Positions 18,605 through 27,605 are shown, counted from the stretch's first letter. The stretch: 64,000 nt of DNA from Xenophilus sp. Marseille-Q4582 (GCF_916700565.1 NZ_CAKAKO010000002.1:496001-560000); one strand, 5' to 3'. Program-made: numbers and translations. The notes: generated by a model from the letters alone, not told the origin.

Positions 18605-19140
18605 GCCGCCTTCCTTCTTCGAAGAACCCGGCGCTCCCGCCCGCGCGCTGGAAACCCAACGTCACGGTGGCGGCCGTCATCGAAAAGGACGGCCGCTTCC
18701 TGCTCGTCGAGGAGCACACCGACCGCGGGCTCAAGCTCAACACGCCCGCCGGCCACCTGGACCCGGGCGAGTCGCCGGCCGAGGGCTGCGCGCGCGAGGC
18801 GCTGGAAGAGACGGCCCACCACTTCAAACCCACGGCGCTGCTGGGCATCTACATGGCGCGCTTCGAGCGCGGCACGCCCGGCGACCAGGGCGAGACCGAC
18901 ATCACCTACCTGCGCTTCGCCTTCGTGGGCGAACTGGGCGCCTTCGAGCCCGGGCGTGCGCTGGACGAGGGCATCGTGCGCACGCTGTGGATGACGCCCG
19001 ACGAGATCCGCGCCTCGGTGGAGCGCCACCGCAGTCCCTTGCTGCTCGAATGCGTCGAGGACTACCTGGCCGGCCAGCGCCACCCGCTGGACCTGTTCCA
19101 CGTCGACCCTTCGGTGGCCGCGCCGCGGCGCGCGGCCTGA
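18601..19140 (+). CDS. NudJ-like Nudix phosphatase
   Basis: A 179-residue Nudix hydrolase. The box is compact: GHLDPGESPAEGCAREALEE, giving G-x5-E-x7-RE-x2-EE. The glycine usually found two residues after the final EE is alanine (ETAHH). The surrounding sequence, NVTVAAVIEKDGRFLLVEE at the start and SPLLLECVEDYLAG near the end, resembles NudJ, a phosphatase of thiamine pyrophosphate intermediates and nucleotides. In betaproteobacteria a nudJ gene next to mnmA is a familiar pairing; here mnmA is convergent. The ATGA overlap with the DUF4019 gene sets the start. Confidence 0.85.
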   Translation: MSRLPSSKNPALPPARWKPNVTVAAVIEKDGRFLLVEEHTDRGLKLNTPAGHLDPGESPAEGCAREALEETAHHFKPTALLGIYMARFERGTPGDQGETDITYLRFAFVGELGAFEPGRALDEGIVRTLWMTPDEIRASVERHRSPLLLECVEDYLAGQRHPLDLFHVDPSVAAPRRAA

Positions 19141-19159
19141 GGGCGAGGGCCGCGCCTGC

Positions 19160-20374
19160 TCAGGCGGCCCGCGTGGCGGCCGCCTCGGCCACCGGCTCGG
19201 CGGCCGCGATCACCCCGCCGCCCAGGCACACCTCGCCGTCATAGAGCACGGCCGATTGGCCCGGCGTCACGGCCCACTGCGGTTGCTGCGGCGGGAAGGC
19301 CAGCGCGAAGACCTTTTCCCCCTCGGCCTGCAGCGTGCCCGGGGCGTCGGCCTGGCGGTAGCGGGTCTTGATGCCGTAGCGGCCCGCGGCGGGCGGGGCG
19401 CCCGCCACCCAGCTCGCGTCTTCGGCGCGCAGCGACTGCGAAAGCAGCCACGGGTGGTCGTGGCCCTGCACCACCCACAAGGTGTTCTTCTCCACGTCCT
19501 TGCGCGCCACGAACCAGGGCGCATGCTCGCCGCCGCCGCGCTGGGCGCCCTTTTCCTTCACGCCGCCGATGCCCAGGCCCTGGCGCTGGCCCAGCGTGTA
19601 GAAGGACAGGCCATGGTGCTCGCCCAGCACCCGGCCGCGCGCGTCGCGGATCGGCCCCGGCGTCTTGCTGATGTAGCGGTTGAGGAATTCGCGGAAGGGC
19701 CGTTCGCCGATGAAGCAGATGCCGGTCGAGTCTTTCTTGGCCGCCACGGGCAGGCCGATCTCGCTGGCGATGCGGCGCACCTCGGTCTTGTGCAGCTCGC
19801 CCACGGGGAACAGCGCCTTGGAGAGCTGCGCCTGGTTGAGCCGGTGCAGGAAGTAGCTCTGGTCCTTGGACGGGTCCAGGCCCTTGAGCAGCTCATAGCG
19901 CACGTGCGCGCCATCCCGCGCGGCCGCGCGGGATGTTCCATCTTGCCCGAGGGGCTCACCCGTGTCCGCTGCCACGCAGCGGACACGGGCGTAATGCCCG
20001 GTGGCGATCTTCTCGGCGCCCAGGCGCATGGCATGGTCCAGGAAGGCCTTGAACTTGATCTCGGCGTTGCACAGCACGTCGGGGTTGGGCGTGCGGCCGG
20101 CCTGGTACTCGCGCAGGAATTCCGCGAACACGCGGTCCTTGTAGTCGGCGGCGAAGTTGACGTGCTCGATCTCGATGCCCAGCACGTCGGCCACGCTGGC
20201 CGCGTCCACGAAGTCGGCGTTCGACGAGCAGTATTCGCTGTCGTCGTCGTCCTCCCAGTTCTTCATGAAGATGCCGACCACCTCGTGGCCCTGCTGCTTG
20301 AGCAGGTGGGCCGTGACGGCGGAATCCACGCCACCCGACAGGCCCACCACCACGCGATGCTTGGGTTGTGTCAT
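19160..20374 (-). CDS. mnmA: tRNA-specific 2-thiouridylase MnmA
   Basis: A 404-residue enzyme that thiolates the wobble uridine of glutamate, lysine and glutamine tRNAs. The PP-loop is [13 protein letters not shown] near residue 10, and the two catalytic cysteines lie in [12 protein letters not shown] and [20 protein letters not shown] is followed by about 25 extra residues before [21 protein letters not shown]; in most relatives only a few residues separate these blocks. That extra segment is encoded by two perfect palindromes (19912-19989) and keeps the frame. The C-terminal domain ends with [17 protein letters not shown]. The start at 20374 matches the family N terminus. The insert sits in a loop, so activity is probably kept. 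Confidence 0.93.
   Translation of the reverse strand: MTQPKHRVVVGLSGGVDSAVTAHLLKQQGHEVVGIFMKNWEDDDDSEYCSSNADFVDAASVADVLGIEIEHVNFAADYKDRVFAEFLREYQAGRTPNPDVLCNAEIKFKAFLDHAMRLGAEKIATGHYARVRCVAADTGEPLGQDGTSRAAARDGAHVRYELLKGLDPSKDQSYFLHRLNQAQLSKALFPVGELHKTEVRRIASEIGLPVAAKKDSTGICFIGERPFREFLNRYISKTPGPIRDARGRVLGEHHGLSFYTLGQRQGLGIGGVKEKGAQRGGGEHAPWFVARKDVEKNTLWVVQGHDHPWLLSQSLRAEDASWVAGAPPAAGRYGIKTRYRQADAPGTLQAEGEKVFALAFPPQQPQWAVTPGQSAVLYDGEVCLGGGVIAAAEPVAEAAATRAA
19912..19989. repeat. Paired perfect palindromes inserted in mnmA
   Basis: Two perfect inverted repeats lie 23 bases apart inside the coding region. The first is a loopless 24-base palindrome at 19912-19935, half-site CATCCCGCGCGG. The second has 13-base arms, CCCGTGTCCGCTG at 19959-19971 and CAGCGGACACGGG at 19977-19989, with a five-base loop. 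The block totals 78 bases, exactly 26 codons. It coincides with residues absent from typical MnmA proteins. The structure resembles a palindromic element that has inserted in frame. I see no second copy in this window. Confidence 0.75.
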
Positions 20375-20502
20375 AGGCCCCGATTGTCGGCGCGCGCGTT
20401 GGCAGGCGCTCCGGCAGGGCTTTGCGCGCGCCAGGTCGCAGCACCGCACCCGCTCTTGCCCAGTGCGCGCGCGGATCCGGCTCCGCCGGTCCGCAGCGCG
20501 CG

Positions 20503-20539
20503 CCCCCTTGAGGGGGAGGCGCCGCAGGCGCCACGGGGG
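20503..20539. terminator. Double-hairpin gene-end element downstream of corA
   Basis: CCCCCT/AGGGGG at 20503-20516 forms one tight hairpin and GGCGCC-GCA-GGCGCC at 20518-20532 forms a second, followed by CGGGGG at 20534-20539, which can pair alternatively with the first C run. It sits directly after the corA stop. From memory, similar C-rich plus GGCGCC gene-end blocks recur through Comamonadaceae genomes, so this may be a dispersed repeat used as a terminator. Confidence 0.45.
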
Positions 20540-20543
20540 TGGG

Positions 20544-21530
20544 CTATTTCAACCAGCCGCGCTTGCGGAAGTACAGCATCGGCCCCACCGCGCTGGCCAC
20601 CATCAGGGCCAGCACATAGGGATAGCCGAAGCTCCATTCCAGCTCGGGCATGAACTTGAAGTTCATGCCGTACACGCTGGCGATCAGCGTGGGCGGCAGC
20701 AGCGCGACGCTGGCCACCGAGAAGATCTTGATGATCTTGTTCTGGTTGATGTTGATGAAGCCGACCGTGGCGTCCATCAGGAAGTTGATCTTGTCGAACA
20801 GGAAGGCCGTGTGGCTGTCCAGCGACTCGATGTCGCGCAGGATCTGGCGCGCGTCCTCGAACTGCTCGGCGTCCAGCATGCGCTGGCGCATCATGAAGCT
20901 GACGGCGCGGCGCGTGTCCATCGCGTTGCGGCGGATGCGGCCGTTCATGTCTTCCTGGCGCGCGATCAGGCCCAGCACCTCGCCGGCGGTCTCGTCGCTG
21001 ACGTTGCCGCGCAGCACGCGCTTGCCGGCTTCTTCCAGCTCGTCGTAGATGCCTTCGAGCGTGTCGGCCGAGTACTCGGCGTCGCCGTCGAACAGGGCCA
21101 GCAGCACATCCTTGGCGTCCTCGATCAGGCCCGGCGCCCGGCGCGCGCGCATGCGCAGCAGGCGGAACACCGGCACGTCCTCGTCATGGATGGAGAACAG
21201 CACGCCGCGGCTCTTCAGCTCGGCGTTGTGCTGGTTCAGGATGAAGGCCACGCGCACGTTGCGCGGCTCGTCCGGGTCGGCGATCAGGAAGTCGCTGCGC
21301 ACATGGAGGTCGCCGTTGTCCTCCTCGTAGAAGCGCGCCGACTCCTCGATGTCGTCGTCGGTCACGTCCTCGGGAATGGACAGGCCGTAGTACTGCTTGA
21401 CCCAGCGCTTTTCCTCCACGGTGGGCGACTCCAGGTCGACCCAGATGGGCTGGAAATGCGAGAGCTCCTCCAGCGACTCGATCTCTTCCTGGGCGAGACG
21501 GCCGTTGGCAAGGGTGAAGATGTTGAGCAT
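20544..21530 (-). CDS. corA: CorA-family magnesium/cobalt transporter
   Basis: A 328-residue homopentameric inner-membrane channel for Mg2+ (also Co2+ and Ni2+). The long cytoplasmic N-terminal domain runs to about residue 265. Two C-terminal membrane helices follow, separated by the signature [15 protein letters not shown], which carries the GMN selectivity motif and the MPEL loop. The tail ends in basic residues, FRKRGWLK. The length and motif order are canonical. It is monocistronic, with a double hairpin after the stop and a 300-base leader containing a 10-base inverted repeat upstream of the start. Confidence 0.95.
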   Translation of the reverse strand: MLNIFTLANGRLAQEEIESLEELSHFQPIWVDLESPTVEEKRWVKQYYGLSIPEDVTDDDIEESARFYEEDNGDLHVRSDFLIADPDEPRNVRVAFILNQHNAELKSRGVLFSIHDEDVPVFRLLRMRARRAPGLIEDAKDVLLALFDGDAEYSADTLEGIYDELEEAGKRVLRGNVSDETAGEVLGLIARQEDMNGRIRRNAMDTRRAVSFMMRQRMLDAEQFEDARQILRDIESLDSHTAFLFDKINFLMDATVGFININQNKIIKIFSVASVALLPPTLIASVYGMNFKFMPELEWSFGYPYVLALMVASAVGPMLYFRKRGWLK

Positions 21531-21843
21531 GGCGTGCTCCCCGGCTGAAAGGTGGCGGTGGCGAGGGCGAAAAGAAGGCGGGGTGGGGCGCTTTCAATGG
21601 CCTCGCCGGGCAGCCGGCACGGCGCTCAGGCGGGCATTGAAAGCTGCCAAGAAGGGTCGGGTTCCAAGTGAACACTCCAGGGGTTGCAGCGGCGCGGATT
21701 ATGGCACCGCAGCATCCGGGCCCGGAGCGGCCGCGCGGGCCGGAGCACGCCCGCGGCCGGCCCCTGGGGCGTGTTCCGGCCCCGCCCTCATGCCGGCGCG
21801 ACTGGATGCGCATCCAGTACAGTTGAGGCGCACCCAAGTCGCC
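21531..21843. other. Divergent intergenic region corA / helicase
   Basis: About 310 bases with no gene. The corA side holds a long-range inverted repeat (21590-21644). The helicase side is GC-rich, with a weakly conserved GGATGCGCATCCAGT palindromic stretch near 21804-21820 (GGATGC-GCATCC), which could be a regulatory site or a chance palindrome. No terminator is visible, as expected for divergent genes. Confidence 0.45.
21590..21644 (-). promoter_or_regulatory. Inverted repeat in the corA leader
   Basis: GCTTTCAATG at 21590-21599 is perfectly complementary to CATTGAAAGC at 21635-21644, with 35 bases between, some 60-114 bases upstream of the corA start. Both arms are AT-richer than the surroundings, so the match is unlikely to be a GC-composition effect. 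It could fold as a leader hairpin or be a pair of protein-binding half-sites. Confidence 0.4.
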
Positions 21844-24000
21844 ATGCACCTCCTTCCCGACGCTCCCTCCACCCCTGCCCCCGTGGCGCCAGACGTGGCC
21901 CTGCACGAGCGGCTCGCGCAGGCGCTGGCCACGCTCAACACGGCGCAGCGCACGGCCGTCGAGCACGGCACGCAGGGCGGCGCGGGTGGCAACGCGGCGG
22001 GCCCTGCGGCCGATGCGGCGCGCGCCGCGCCGCTGCTCGTGATCGCGGGCGCGGGCTCGGGCAAGACCAGCACGCTGGCGCACCGCGTGGCGCATCTCAT
22101 CGCGCGCGGCGCCGACCCGCAGCGCATCCTGCTCATCACCTTCTCGCGCCGCGCGGCGCAGGAGATGTCGCGCCGCGCCGGCCAGGTCGCGGCGCGCGTG
22201 CTGGGCCTGCGCGCCGAGGCCGTGCCCGCGCTGCCCTGGGCCGGCACCTTCCACGGCGTGGGCGCGCGCCTGCTGCGCGAGTACGCGCCGCAGATCGGGC
22301 TCGATCCCGACTTCACCATCCATGACCGAGGCGACGCCGAGGACCTGATGGGCTGGGTGCGGCACGAGCTGGGCCTGTCGTCCACAACGCGGCGCTTCCC
22401 GCTCAAGAGCACCTGCCTCGCCATCTATTCGCGCTGCGTCAACACGCGCGAGCCGCTGGCGCAGGTGCTGGCGCACAGCTTTCCGTGGTGTGCCGACTGG
22501 GTGGGCGAGCTGCCGCGCCTCTTCGCCGCCTACGCAGAAGCCAAGGCGCAGCAGAACGTGCTGGACTACGACGATTTGCTGCTGGCCTGGGCCGAGATGA
22601 TGGGCGAGCCTGCGCTGGCCGCGCATGTGGGCGCGCGTTTCGACCATGTGCTGGTCGACGAGTACCAGGACACGAACCGGCTGCAGGCGCAGATCCTGCT
22701 GCGCCTCAAGCCCGACGGCGCGGGCGTGACGGCCGTCGGCGACGACGCGCAGTCCATCTATTCCTTCCGTGGCGCGACGGTGCGCAACATCCTGGACTTC
22801 CCCTCGCAGTTCACGCAGCCCGCGCGTGTGGTCGCGCTGGAGCGCAACTACCGCTCCACGCAACCGATCCTCGACGCCTCGAACGCCGTGATGGCGCATG
22901 CCACCGAGCGCCACGCCAAGCAGCTGTGGACCGACAAGGCCTCGGCCGGCAAGCCGCAGCTGGTGCTGGTGGCCGACGAGGCGGCGCAGGCGCAGTGGGT
23001 GGCCGATCGCACGCTGGCGCTGCGCGAGGACGGGCTCACGCTCAAGCAGCAGGCAGTGCTGTTCCGCACGACCAGCCACAGCGCGGCGCTGGAGCTGGAA
23101 CTGGTGCGGCGCAACATCCCGTTCGTGAAATTCGGCGGTCTCAAGTTCCTCGAAGCCACGCACATCAAGGACCTGCTGGCGCTGCTGCGCTTCGTGCACA
23201 ACCCGCGCAGCCGGCTGGCGGGCTTTCGCGCCGTGCAGCTGCTGCCGGGCATCGGGCCCGCCACGGCGGCGCGGCTGCTCGATGCGATGCAGGCCGCGGC
23301 CGATCCGGCGCAGGCGCTGCAGGACTTCCGCCCGCCCGCGAATGCGGCCGAGGCCTGGCGCGACTTCGCGCAGACCTGGGGCGCGCTGCGGCTGGGCGCG
23401 GTGGGCTGGCCGGGCCAGATGGAACTGGCCCGGCAGTGGTACCTGCCGCACCTCGAGCGCCTGCACGAGGACGCCGTGGTGCGCGCCGGCGACATCGCGC
23501 AGCTGGTGCAGCTGGCGGCCGGCTATGCCTCGCGCGAGCGCTTCATCACCGAGCTCACGCTGGATCCGCCCGAGGCCACCAGCGACCGGCCCGGCCCGCC
23601 GCTGCTCGACGAGGACTACCTGATCCTGTCCACCATTCATTCCGCCAAGGGGCAGGAATGGAATGCGGTGTCGGTGCTCAACGTGGTCGATGGCTGCATG
23701 CCCGCCGACGTGGTGCAGGGCGCGCACGAGCTGGAAGAGGAGCGCCGCCTGCTCTACGTGGCCATGACGCGGGCCAAGGAGCACCTGCACCTGCTGCAGC
23801 CGCAGCGCTTCCATGTCACGCAGCAGACCCCGCTGGGCGACCGCCATCTCTATGTGGGCCGCACGCGCTTCATCCCCGACGGCGACCTCGGCGGCTACGA
23901 GCGCGTGGTGTGGCCGCCCCCGCCGCCGCAGCCCGTGTTTGTCCCTGCGCCGCCTGCGGTCATGGACCTGCGCGCACGGCTGCGCGCCGCGTGGCGCTGA
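21844..24000 (+). CDS. UvrD/Rep-type ATP-dependent DNA helicase
   Basis: A 718-residue superfamily-1A helicase unwinding DNA 3' to 5'. Motifs appear in order: Q motif LNTAQRTAVEHG, Walker A IAGAGSGKTS (69-75), LLITFSRRAAQEM (Ia), VLVDEYQDTN (II), VGDDAQSIYSFRGA (III), LERNYRST (IV), LSTIHSAKGQEW (V) and RRLLYVAMTRAKEHLHL (VI). A glycine- and alanine-rich insert precedes Walker A. It is somewhat longer than Rep and lacks the C-terminal extension of UvrD, so it is best called a UvrD-like helicase rather than either. It may serve in DNA repair or restart of stalled forks. The start at 21844 was chosen because homology begins soon after it. Confidence 0.9.
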   Translation: MHLLPDAPSTPAPVAPDVALHERLAQALATLNTAQRTAVEHGTQGGAGGNAAGPAADAARAAPLLVIAGAGSGKTSTLAHRVAHLIARGADPQRILLITFSRRAAQEMSRRAGQVAARVLGLRAEAVPALPWAGTFHGVGARLLREYAPQIGLDPDFTIHDRGDAEDLMGWVRHELGLSSTTRRFPLKSTCLAIYSRCVNTREPLAQVLAHSFPWCADWVGELPRLFAAYAEAKAQQNVLDYDDLLLAWAEMMGEPALAAHVGARFDHVLVDEYQDTNRLQAQILLRLKPDGAGVTAVGDDAQSIYSFRGATVRNILDFPSQFTQPARVVALERNYRSTQPILDASNAVMAHATERHAKQLWTDKASAGKPQLVLVADEAAQAQWVADRTLALREDGLTLKQQAVLFRTTSHSAALELELVRRNIPFVKFGGLKFLEATHIKDLLALLRFVHNPRSRLAGFRAVQLLPGIGPATAARLLDAMQAAADPAQALQDFRPPANAAEAWRDFAQTWGALRLGAVGWPGQMELARQWYLPHLERLHEDAVVRAGDIAQLVQLAAGYASRERFITELTLDPPEATSDRPGPPLLDEDYLILSTIHSAKGQEWNAVSVLNVVDGCMPADVVQGAHELEEERRLLYVAMTRAKEHLHLLQPQRFHVTQQTPLGDRHLYVGRTRFIPDGDLGGYERVVWPPPPPQPVFVPAPPAVMDLRARLRAAWR

Positions 24001-24118
24001 GCCGGCTTCCAGCACGCGGCAGCAGGCCCTCGACGGCACGGCGCCGGGGGGTGGCGCTACAGGGTGTGCAGCGCGCCTTGCGCCCCTGCTGCGGACTTTT
24101 GCGCGTGCGCCACCAAAC

Positions 24119-24152
24119 CTGTATTGCAAAACAGTGACAGCGCGGGCATAGT
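24119..24152 (+). promoter_or_regulatory. Candidate hpf promoter with overlapping palindrome
   Basis: TTGCAA at 24124-24129 and CATAGT at 24147-24152 are separated by 17 bases, a plausible sigma-70 promoter for the gene at 24283. The -35 box lies in the near-perfect palindrome CTGTATTGCAAAACAG at 24119-24134 (one mismatched pair), a likely binding site for an unidentified regulator. The region is markedly AT-richer than its surroundings. Confidence 0.5.
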
Positions 24153-24282
24153 GAATTCGACAGCTTCGCTTTCCCTCCCGCACAACAACGACAACCTCTT
24201 TCCCCCCAGCGCACGAGTTCCCGCAGATGGCGTCCTTTCGGCCCGCCGTCTTTTCCCAACCGTCAATTCCAGGAGGTCATTC

Positions 24283-24615
24283 ATGAATTTGACGATCAGC
24301 GGTCATCACCTCGACGTCACCCCCGCACTGCGCAGCTACGTGACCAGCAAGCTAGACCGGATCACCCGGCACTTCGACCAGGTGGTCGACGTCAAGGTGA
24401 TCCTGACGGTGGAAAAGCAAAAGGAGAAGGAGAAGCGACAACGCGCGGAATGCAACATTCACGTCAAGGGCAATGACATGTTCGCCGAGTCCAGCCACTT
24501 CGACCTGTACGCCGCGGTGGACGAACTGGTGGACAAGCTCGATCGGCAAGTGGTGCGCCACAAGGACCGCCTGCAGGACCACCACCACATGGCGCCCAAG
24601 CGCGTCGTCCAGTGA
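24283..24615 (+). CDS. hpf: Ribosome hibernation promoting factor HPF
   Basis: A 110-residue ribosome-binding protein that inactivates ribosomes in stationary phase. [39 protein letters not shown] and [21 protein letters not shown] are the family blocks in order. The C terminus is short with a [12 protein letters not shown] tail, so it is the short HPF/YfiA type without the dimerisation domain. AGGAGGT seven bases upstream is the strongest ribosome-binding site in this part of the window and fixes the start. In many proteobacteria hpf sits between rpoN and ptsN; here the helicase gene takes the place of rpoN. Confidence 0.95.
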   Translation: MNLTISGHHLDVTPALRSYVTSKLDRITRHFDQVVDVKVILTVEKQKEKEKRQRAECNIHVKGNDMFAESSHFDLYAAVDELVDKLDRQVVRHKDRLQDHHHMAPKRVVQ

Positions 24616-24702
24616 ACCCCCCGGGGGCAGAAGTGATGTAATCCTTCCTTCTGCTGGCCCGGATGGCCGGCTGCCCGGACGCCTCCGGGCAAGCCCTCTT
24701 GC

Positions 24703-24732
24703 CAAGCCGCCTTCGGGCGGTTTGCTGTTTTT
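24703..24732 (+). terminator. Rho-independent terminator between hpf and ptsN
   Basis: CAAGCCGCC at 24703-24711 pairs with GGCGGTTTG at 24716-24724 around a stable TTCG tetraloop (one G-T pair), followed by CTGTTTTT. It ends hpf transcription, so ptsN probably has its own promoter. Confidence 0.88.
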
Positions 24733-24760
24733 GGTGCATTCCGGCCCAGGGATGCATAAT
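24731..24760 (+). promoter_or_regulatory. Candidate ptsN promoter
   Basis: TTGGTG at 24731-24736 and CATAAT at 24755-24760 with an 18-base spacer follow the hpf terminator directly. The predicted start of transcription falls only about 10 bases before the ptsN ATG at 24777, so the mRNA would have a very short leader with no clear ribosome-binding site. Confidence 0.55.
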
Positions 24761-24776
24761 CGCGCCGCTACCCACC

Positions 24777-25244
24777 ATGAACAGACTTGCGTCCATCCTG
24801 CCGTCCGCTCAAGTGCTCGTGAGCGTCGATGCCACCAGCAAAAAGCGCGCTTTCGAAGAGGCGGGCTTGCTGTTCGAGAACCTCCATGGCCTGAGCCGCG
24901 CCCTGATCACCGACAGCCTGTTCGCGCGCGAGCGGCTGGGCTCGACCGGGCTGGGCCATGCGGTGGCCATCCCGCATGGGCGCATCAAGGGCCTGAAGTC
25001 CCCCATGGCCGCGGTCTTCCGGCTGGCCAATCCCATCGGTTTCGACGCGCCCGACGAGCAGCCCGTGGTGCTGCTGATCTTCCTGCTGGTGCCCGAAGCC
25101 GCGACGCAAAAGCACCTGGAAATCCTCTCGGAGATCGCCGAGATGCTCAGCGACGCCGCGCTGCGCGAGAAGATCAAGGCCAGCACCGACGCGGCCGAGC
25201 TGCATGGCCTGATCGCCGGCTGGCGGTCCACCCAGGCGGCCTGA
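24777..25244 (+). CDS. ptsN: Nitrogen-PTS enzyme IIA (PtsN)
   Basis: A 155-residue EIIA-Ntr domain protein, the terminal phosphate acceptor of the regulatory PTS. The active-site histidine is H67 in [14 protein letters not shown], and [20 protein letters not shown] further on is the conserved second half. It is a regulator (of potassium uptake, nitrogen and carbon metabolism) rather than a sugar transporter. The hprK gene follows 55 bases downstream, which fits the betaproteobacterial linkage of PTS-Ntr with HPr kinase. The potassium transporters trkAH and kup lie elsewhere in this window. Confidence 0.94.
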   Translation: MNRLASILPSAQVLVSVDATSKKRAFEEAGLLFENLHGLSRALITDSLFARERLGSTGLGHAVAIPHGRIKGLKSPMAAVFRLANPIGFDAPDEQPVVLLIFLLVPEAATQKHLEILSEIAEMLSDAALREKIKASTDAAELHGLIAGWRSTQAA

Positions 25245-25299
25245 GCGCCTGCCGCTGCGCCCTGGCGGCATTTCTGCCCGACCCGCCGACGCCGTACGC

Positions 25300-26244
25300 A
25301 TGAAACCCACCGTCATCAGCGCCGACGCGATGTTCGAGGAATTTCGCGGCTCGCTGCGCTGGGAGTGGCTGGCGGGCCTGGGCGCGTCGGAGCGCCAGTT
25401 CGACCCCGACGTCATCAGCCGCGCCCAGTCGGCCGCCGACCTGGTGGGCTACCTCAACTACATCCATCCGTACCGGGTGCAAATCCTCGGCGCCCGCGAA
25501 GTGGCCTACCTCACGCGCAGCACCGCCGAGGACTGCGAGCGCCGCATTGCCCGCATCGTGACGCTGGAGCCGCCCATGCTGGTGCTGGCCGACGGCCAGT
25601 CGCCACCGGAGGAGCTGCTGTCGGTGTGCGAGCGCGCGCAGCTGCCGCTGTTCGCCACGCGCGAGTCGGCGGCCTTCGTCATCGACGTGCTGCGCGCCTA
25701 CCTGTCCAAGCATTTCGCCGAGCGCACCTCGATGCACGGCGTGTTCATGGACATCCTGGGCATGGGCGTGATGATCACGGGCGAATCCGGCCTGGGCAAG
25801 AGCGAGCTGGGCCTGGAGCTGATCTCGCGCGGCAACGGCCTGGTGGCCGACGACGCCGTGGACCTGTACCGCATCAACCAGGGCACCATCGTGGGCCGCT
25901 GCCCCGACCTGCTGCAGAACCTGCTCGAAGTGCGCGGCATCGGCCTCTTGGACATCAAGGCCATCTTCGGTGAGACGGCGGTGCGCCGGAAGATGCGCCT
26001 GAACCTGATCGTGCACCTGGTGCGGCGCGATTCCTTCGAGCGCGACTACGAGCGCCTGCCGGCCGAGCCGCTGACGCAGGACGTGCTGGGCGTGCCGGTG
26101 CGCAAGGCCGTGATCCAGGTGGTGGCCGGGCGCAACATCGCCGTGCTGGTCGAGGCCGCGGTGCGCAATTCCATCCTGCAGCTGCGCGGCATCGACACCT
26201 ATGCCGACTTCGTGGCGCGCCACCACAAGGCGATGGGCAACTGA
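25300..26244 (+). CDS. hprK: HPr kinase/phosphorylase
   Basis: A 314-residue enzyme that phosphorylates and dephosphorylates a serine in HPr. The N-terminal domain (1-130) is followed by the catalytic P-loop domain: H146 in [11 protein letters not shown], Walker A GESGLGKS at 161-168, [13 protein letters not shown], and the signature [21 protein letters not shown] near residue 205. Length and motifs are canonical. In proteobacteria HprK works with the PTS-Ntr rather than in classic catabolite repression. It converges with fur, with hairpins in the shared intergenic space. Confidence 0.95.
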   Translation: MKPTVISADAMFEEFRGSLRWEWLAGLGASERQFDPDVISRAQSAADLVGYLNYIHPYRVQILGAREVAYLTRSTAEDCERRIARIVTLEPPMLVLADGQSPPEELLSVCERAQLPLFATRESAAFVIDVLRAYLSKHFAERTSMHGVFMDILGMGVMITGESGLGKSELGLELISRGNGLVADDAVDLYRINQGTIVGRCPDLLQNLLEVRGIGLLDIKAIFGETAVRRKMRLNLIVHLVRRDSFERDYERLPAEPLTQDVLGVPVRKAVIQVVAGRNIAVLVEAAVRNSILQLRGIDTYADFVARHHKAMGN

Positions 26245-26291
26245 GGCCGCGCCGGGGTCCTGCTGAGTCCGGGCCGGCGAGAGATGAGCGG

Positions 26292-26365
26292 CCTCGGGGC
26301 ACCCCGAGGATCCGGCTTCGCCAGGCCTCGGAGTGCACCCCCCTTCGCGCCGCAGAAGGGGGCAC
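26292..26365. terminator. Two hairpins between convergent hprK and fur
   Basis: CCTCGGGG-CA-CCCCGAGG at 26292-26309 is a tight 8-base-pair hairpin. A second lies at 26333-26365, where GTGCACCCCCCTTC pairs with GAAGGGGGCAC apart from extra A and C bases on the left arm. Neither is followed by a T run on the plus strand, so termination is probable but not canonical. They may serve both genes. Confidence 0.5.
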
Positions 26366-26386
26366 GAAACGGATCGGTGGGGCTTG

Positions 26387-26803
26387 CTACTTTTTCTGGC
26401 AATCGCCGCACAGGCCGTACAGCGACATGGCGTGGTCCTGCAGCGTCCAGCCCTTGTCCTTGGCGATCATCTGCTGGCGGCGCTCGATCTCGGCGTCGTA
26501 GAACTCCTCGACCTTGCCGCAGGAGGTGCACACCAGGTGGTCGTGGTGCTGGCCTTCGTTGAGCTCGTAGACGGCCTTGCCGCTTTCGAAGTGGCTGCGC
26601 TCCAGGATGCCGGCCTGCTCGAACTGCGTGAGCACGCGGTACACGGTGGCCAGGCCGATGTCCGAATGCTCGTTGAGCAGCACGCGGAACACGTCTTCGG
26701 CCGTCATGTGGCGCTGGTCGCCGGTCTGGAAGATCTCCAGGATCTTGAGGCGGGGCAGCGTGGCTTTGAGGCCGGTACTCTTGAGGTTGTCGATGTTGCT
26801 CAT
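26387..26803 (-). CDS. fur: Ferric uptake regulator
   Basis: A 138-residue metal-dependent repressor. The winged helix covers residues 1-80, with [16 protein letters not shown] and [36 protein letters not shown] carries the histidine metal ligands and the first CxxC pair, and [11 protein letters not shown] at the end carries the second, so the structural zinc site is intact. It is divergent from bamE, the normal arrangement in betaproteobacteria. The 160-base intergenic region has a TACAAT -10 element at 26929-26934 for bamE; I did not find a convincing Fur box. Confidence 0.96.
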   Translation of the reverse strand: MSNIDNLKSTGLKATLPRLKILEIFQTGDQRHMTAEDVFRVLLNEHSDIGLATVYRVLTQFEQAGILERSHFESGKAVYELNEGQHHDHLVCTSCGKVEEFYDAEIERRQQMIAKDKGWTLQDHAMSLYGLCGDCQKK

Positions 26804-26964
26804 GGGCGCTCCGGCAGGCAGTCGGGCCTTTCACGGTTCGGCACGGAAGGCGCCGCGCGGGGCGTTCTCACCGGCCCGGGAAAGGGATTCGGTCACGGGG
26901 GGCTACAGGCCCGCGCAGGGGCAGCCGCTACAATCGCCCGATCATATCGCCTGGTCTTTCTCCC

Positions 26965-27513
26965 ATGCTTGCATCCTCCCGACGCCGGCTGGCACTGTCG
27001 GCCGCAGCCCTGCTGATCGGGCTCGGCGTGGCCGGCTGCAGCAGCACCAGCGACCGCATGCGCAGCGCCCTGCATGCCGTGACCCCCTACAAGGTGGAAG
27101 TGGTGCAAGGCAACGTCATCACCAAGGAGCAGGTCGAGCTGCTGCGCGCGGGCATGTCGCGCCAGCAGGTGCGCGAACTGCTGGGCACGCCGCTGCTGGC
27201 CGACATCTTCCACGCCAACCGCTGGGACTACGTGTTCACCATCAAGCGCCAGCGCGTCGACCCGCAGCAGCGCCGGCTGACCGTGTTCTTCAACGGCGAC
27301 ACCCTGGACCGCTTCGAGGGCGACGCCATGCCCAGCGAGGAAGAGTTCGTCGCGGGCCTGGACACGCGCAAGCTGTCGGGCAAGGTGCCGGTGCTCGAAG
27401 CCACCGAGGAGCAGCTCAAGAAACATGCGCCGGCGGCCGACACGGCCAGCCAGAACGCCGGCCGCACGCTGGCGCCGCTGCCGCCGACCTACCCGCCGCT
27501 CGAATCCCGCTGA
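26965..27513 (+). CDS. bamE: Outer-membrane assembly lipoprotein BamE (OmlA/SmpA)
   Basis: A 182-residue lipoprotein with a signal peptide and lipobox ending GVAGC at C25. The conserved body runs [49 protein letters not shown] in several blocks, typical of the SmpA/OmlA domain. It is longer than E. coli BamE because of a C-terminal extension rich in alanine and proline. It belongs to the BAM complex that inserts beta-barrels into the outer membrane. It is followed by dapB after 92 bases, as in related genomes. Confidence 0.93.
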   Translation: MLASSRRRLALSAAALLIGLGVAGCSSTSDRMRSALHAVTPYKVEVVQGNVITKEQVELLRAGMSRQQVRELLGTPLLADIFHANRWDYVFTIKRQRVDPQQRRLTVFFNGDTLDRFEGDAMPSEEEFVAGLDTRKLSGKVPVLEATEEQLKKHAPAADTASQNAGRTLAPLPPTYPPLESR

Positions 27514-27605
27514 GCGCGGGCGGCCGGCGCGGCTCGGCTTGTGCCGTGCCGTCGTTCCCGATTCCTTTTCAGCGGCCGCCTCCGGCCGCCCCGTCCCTCG
27601 CCGAG

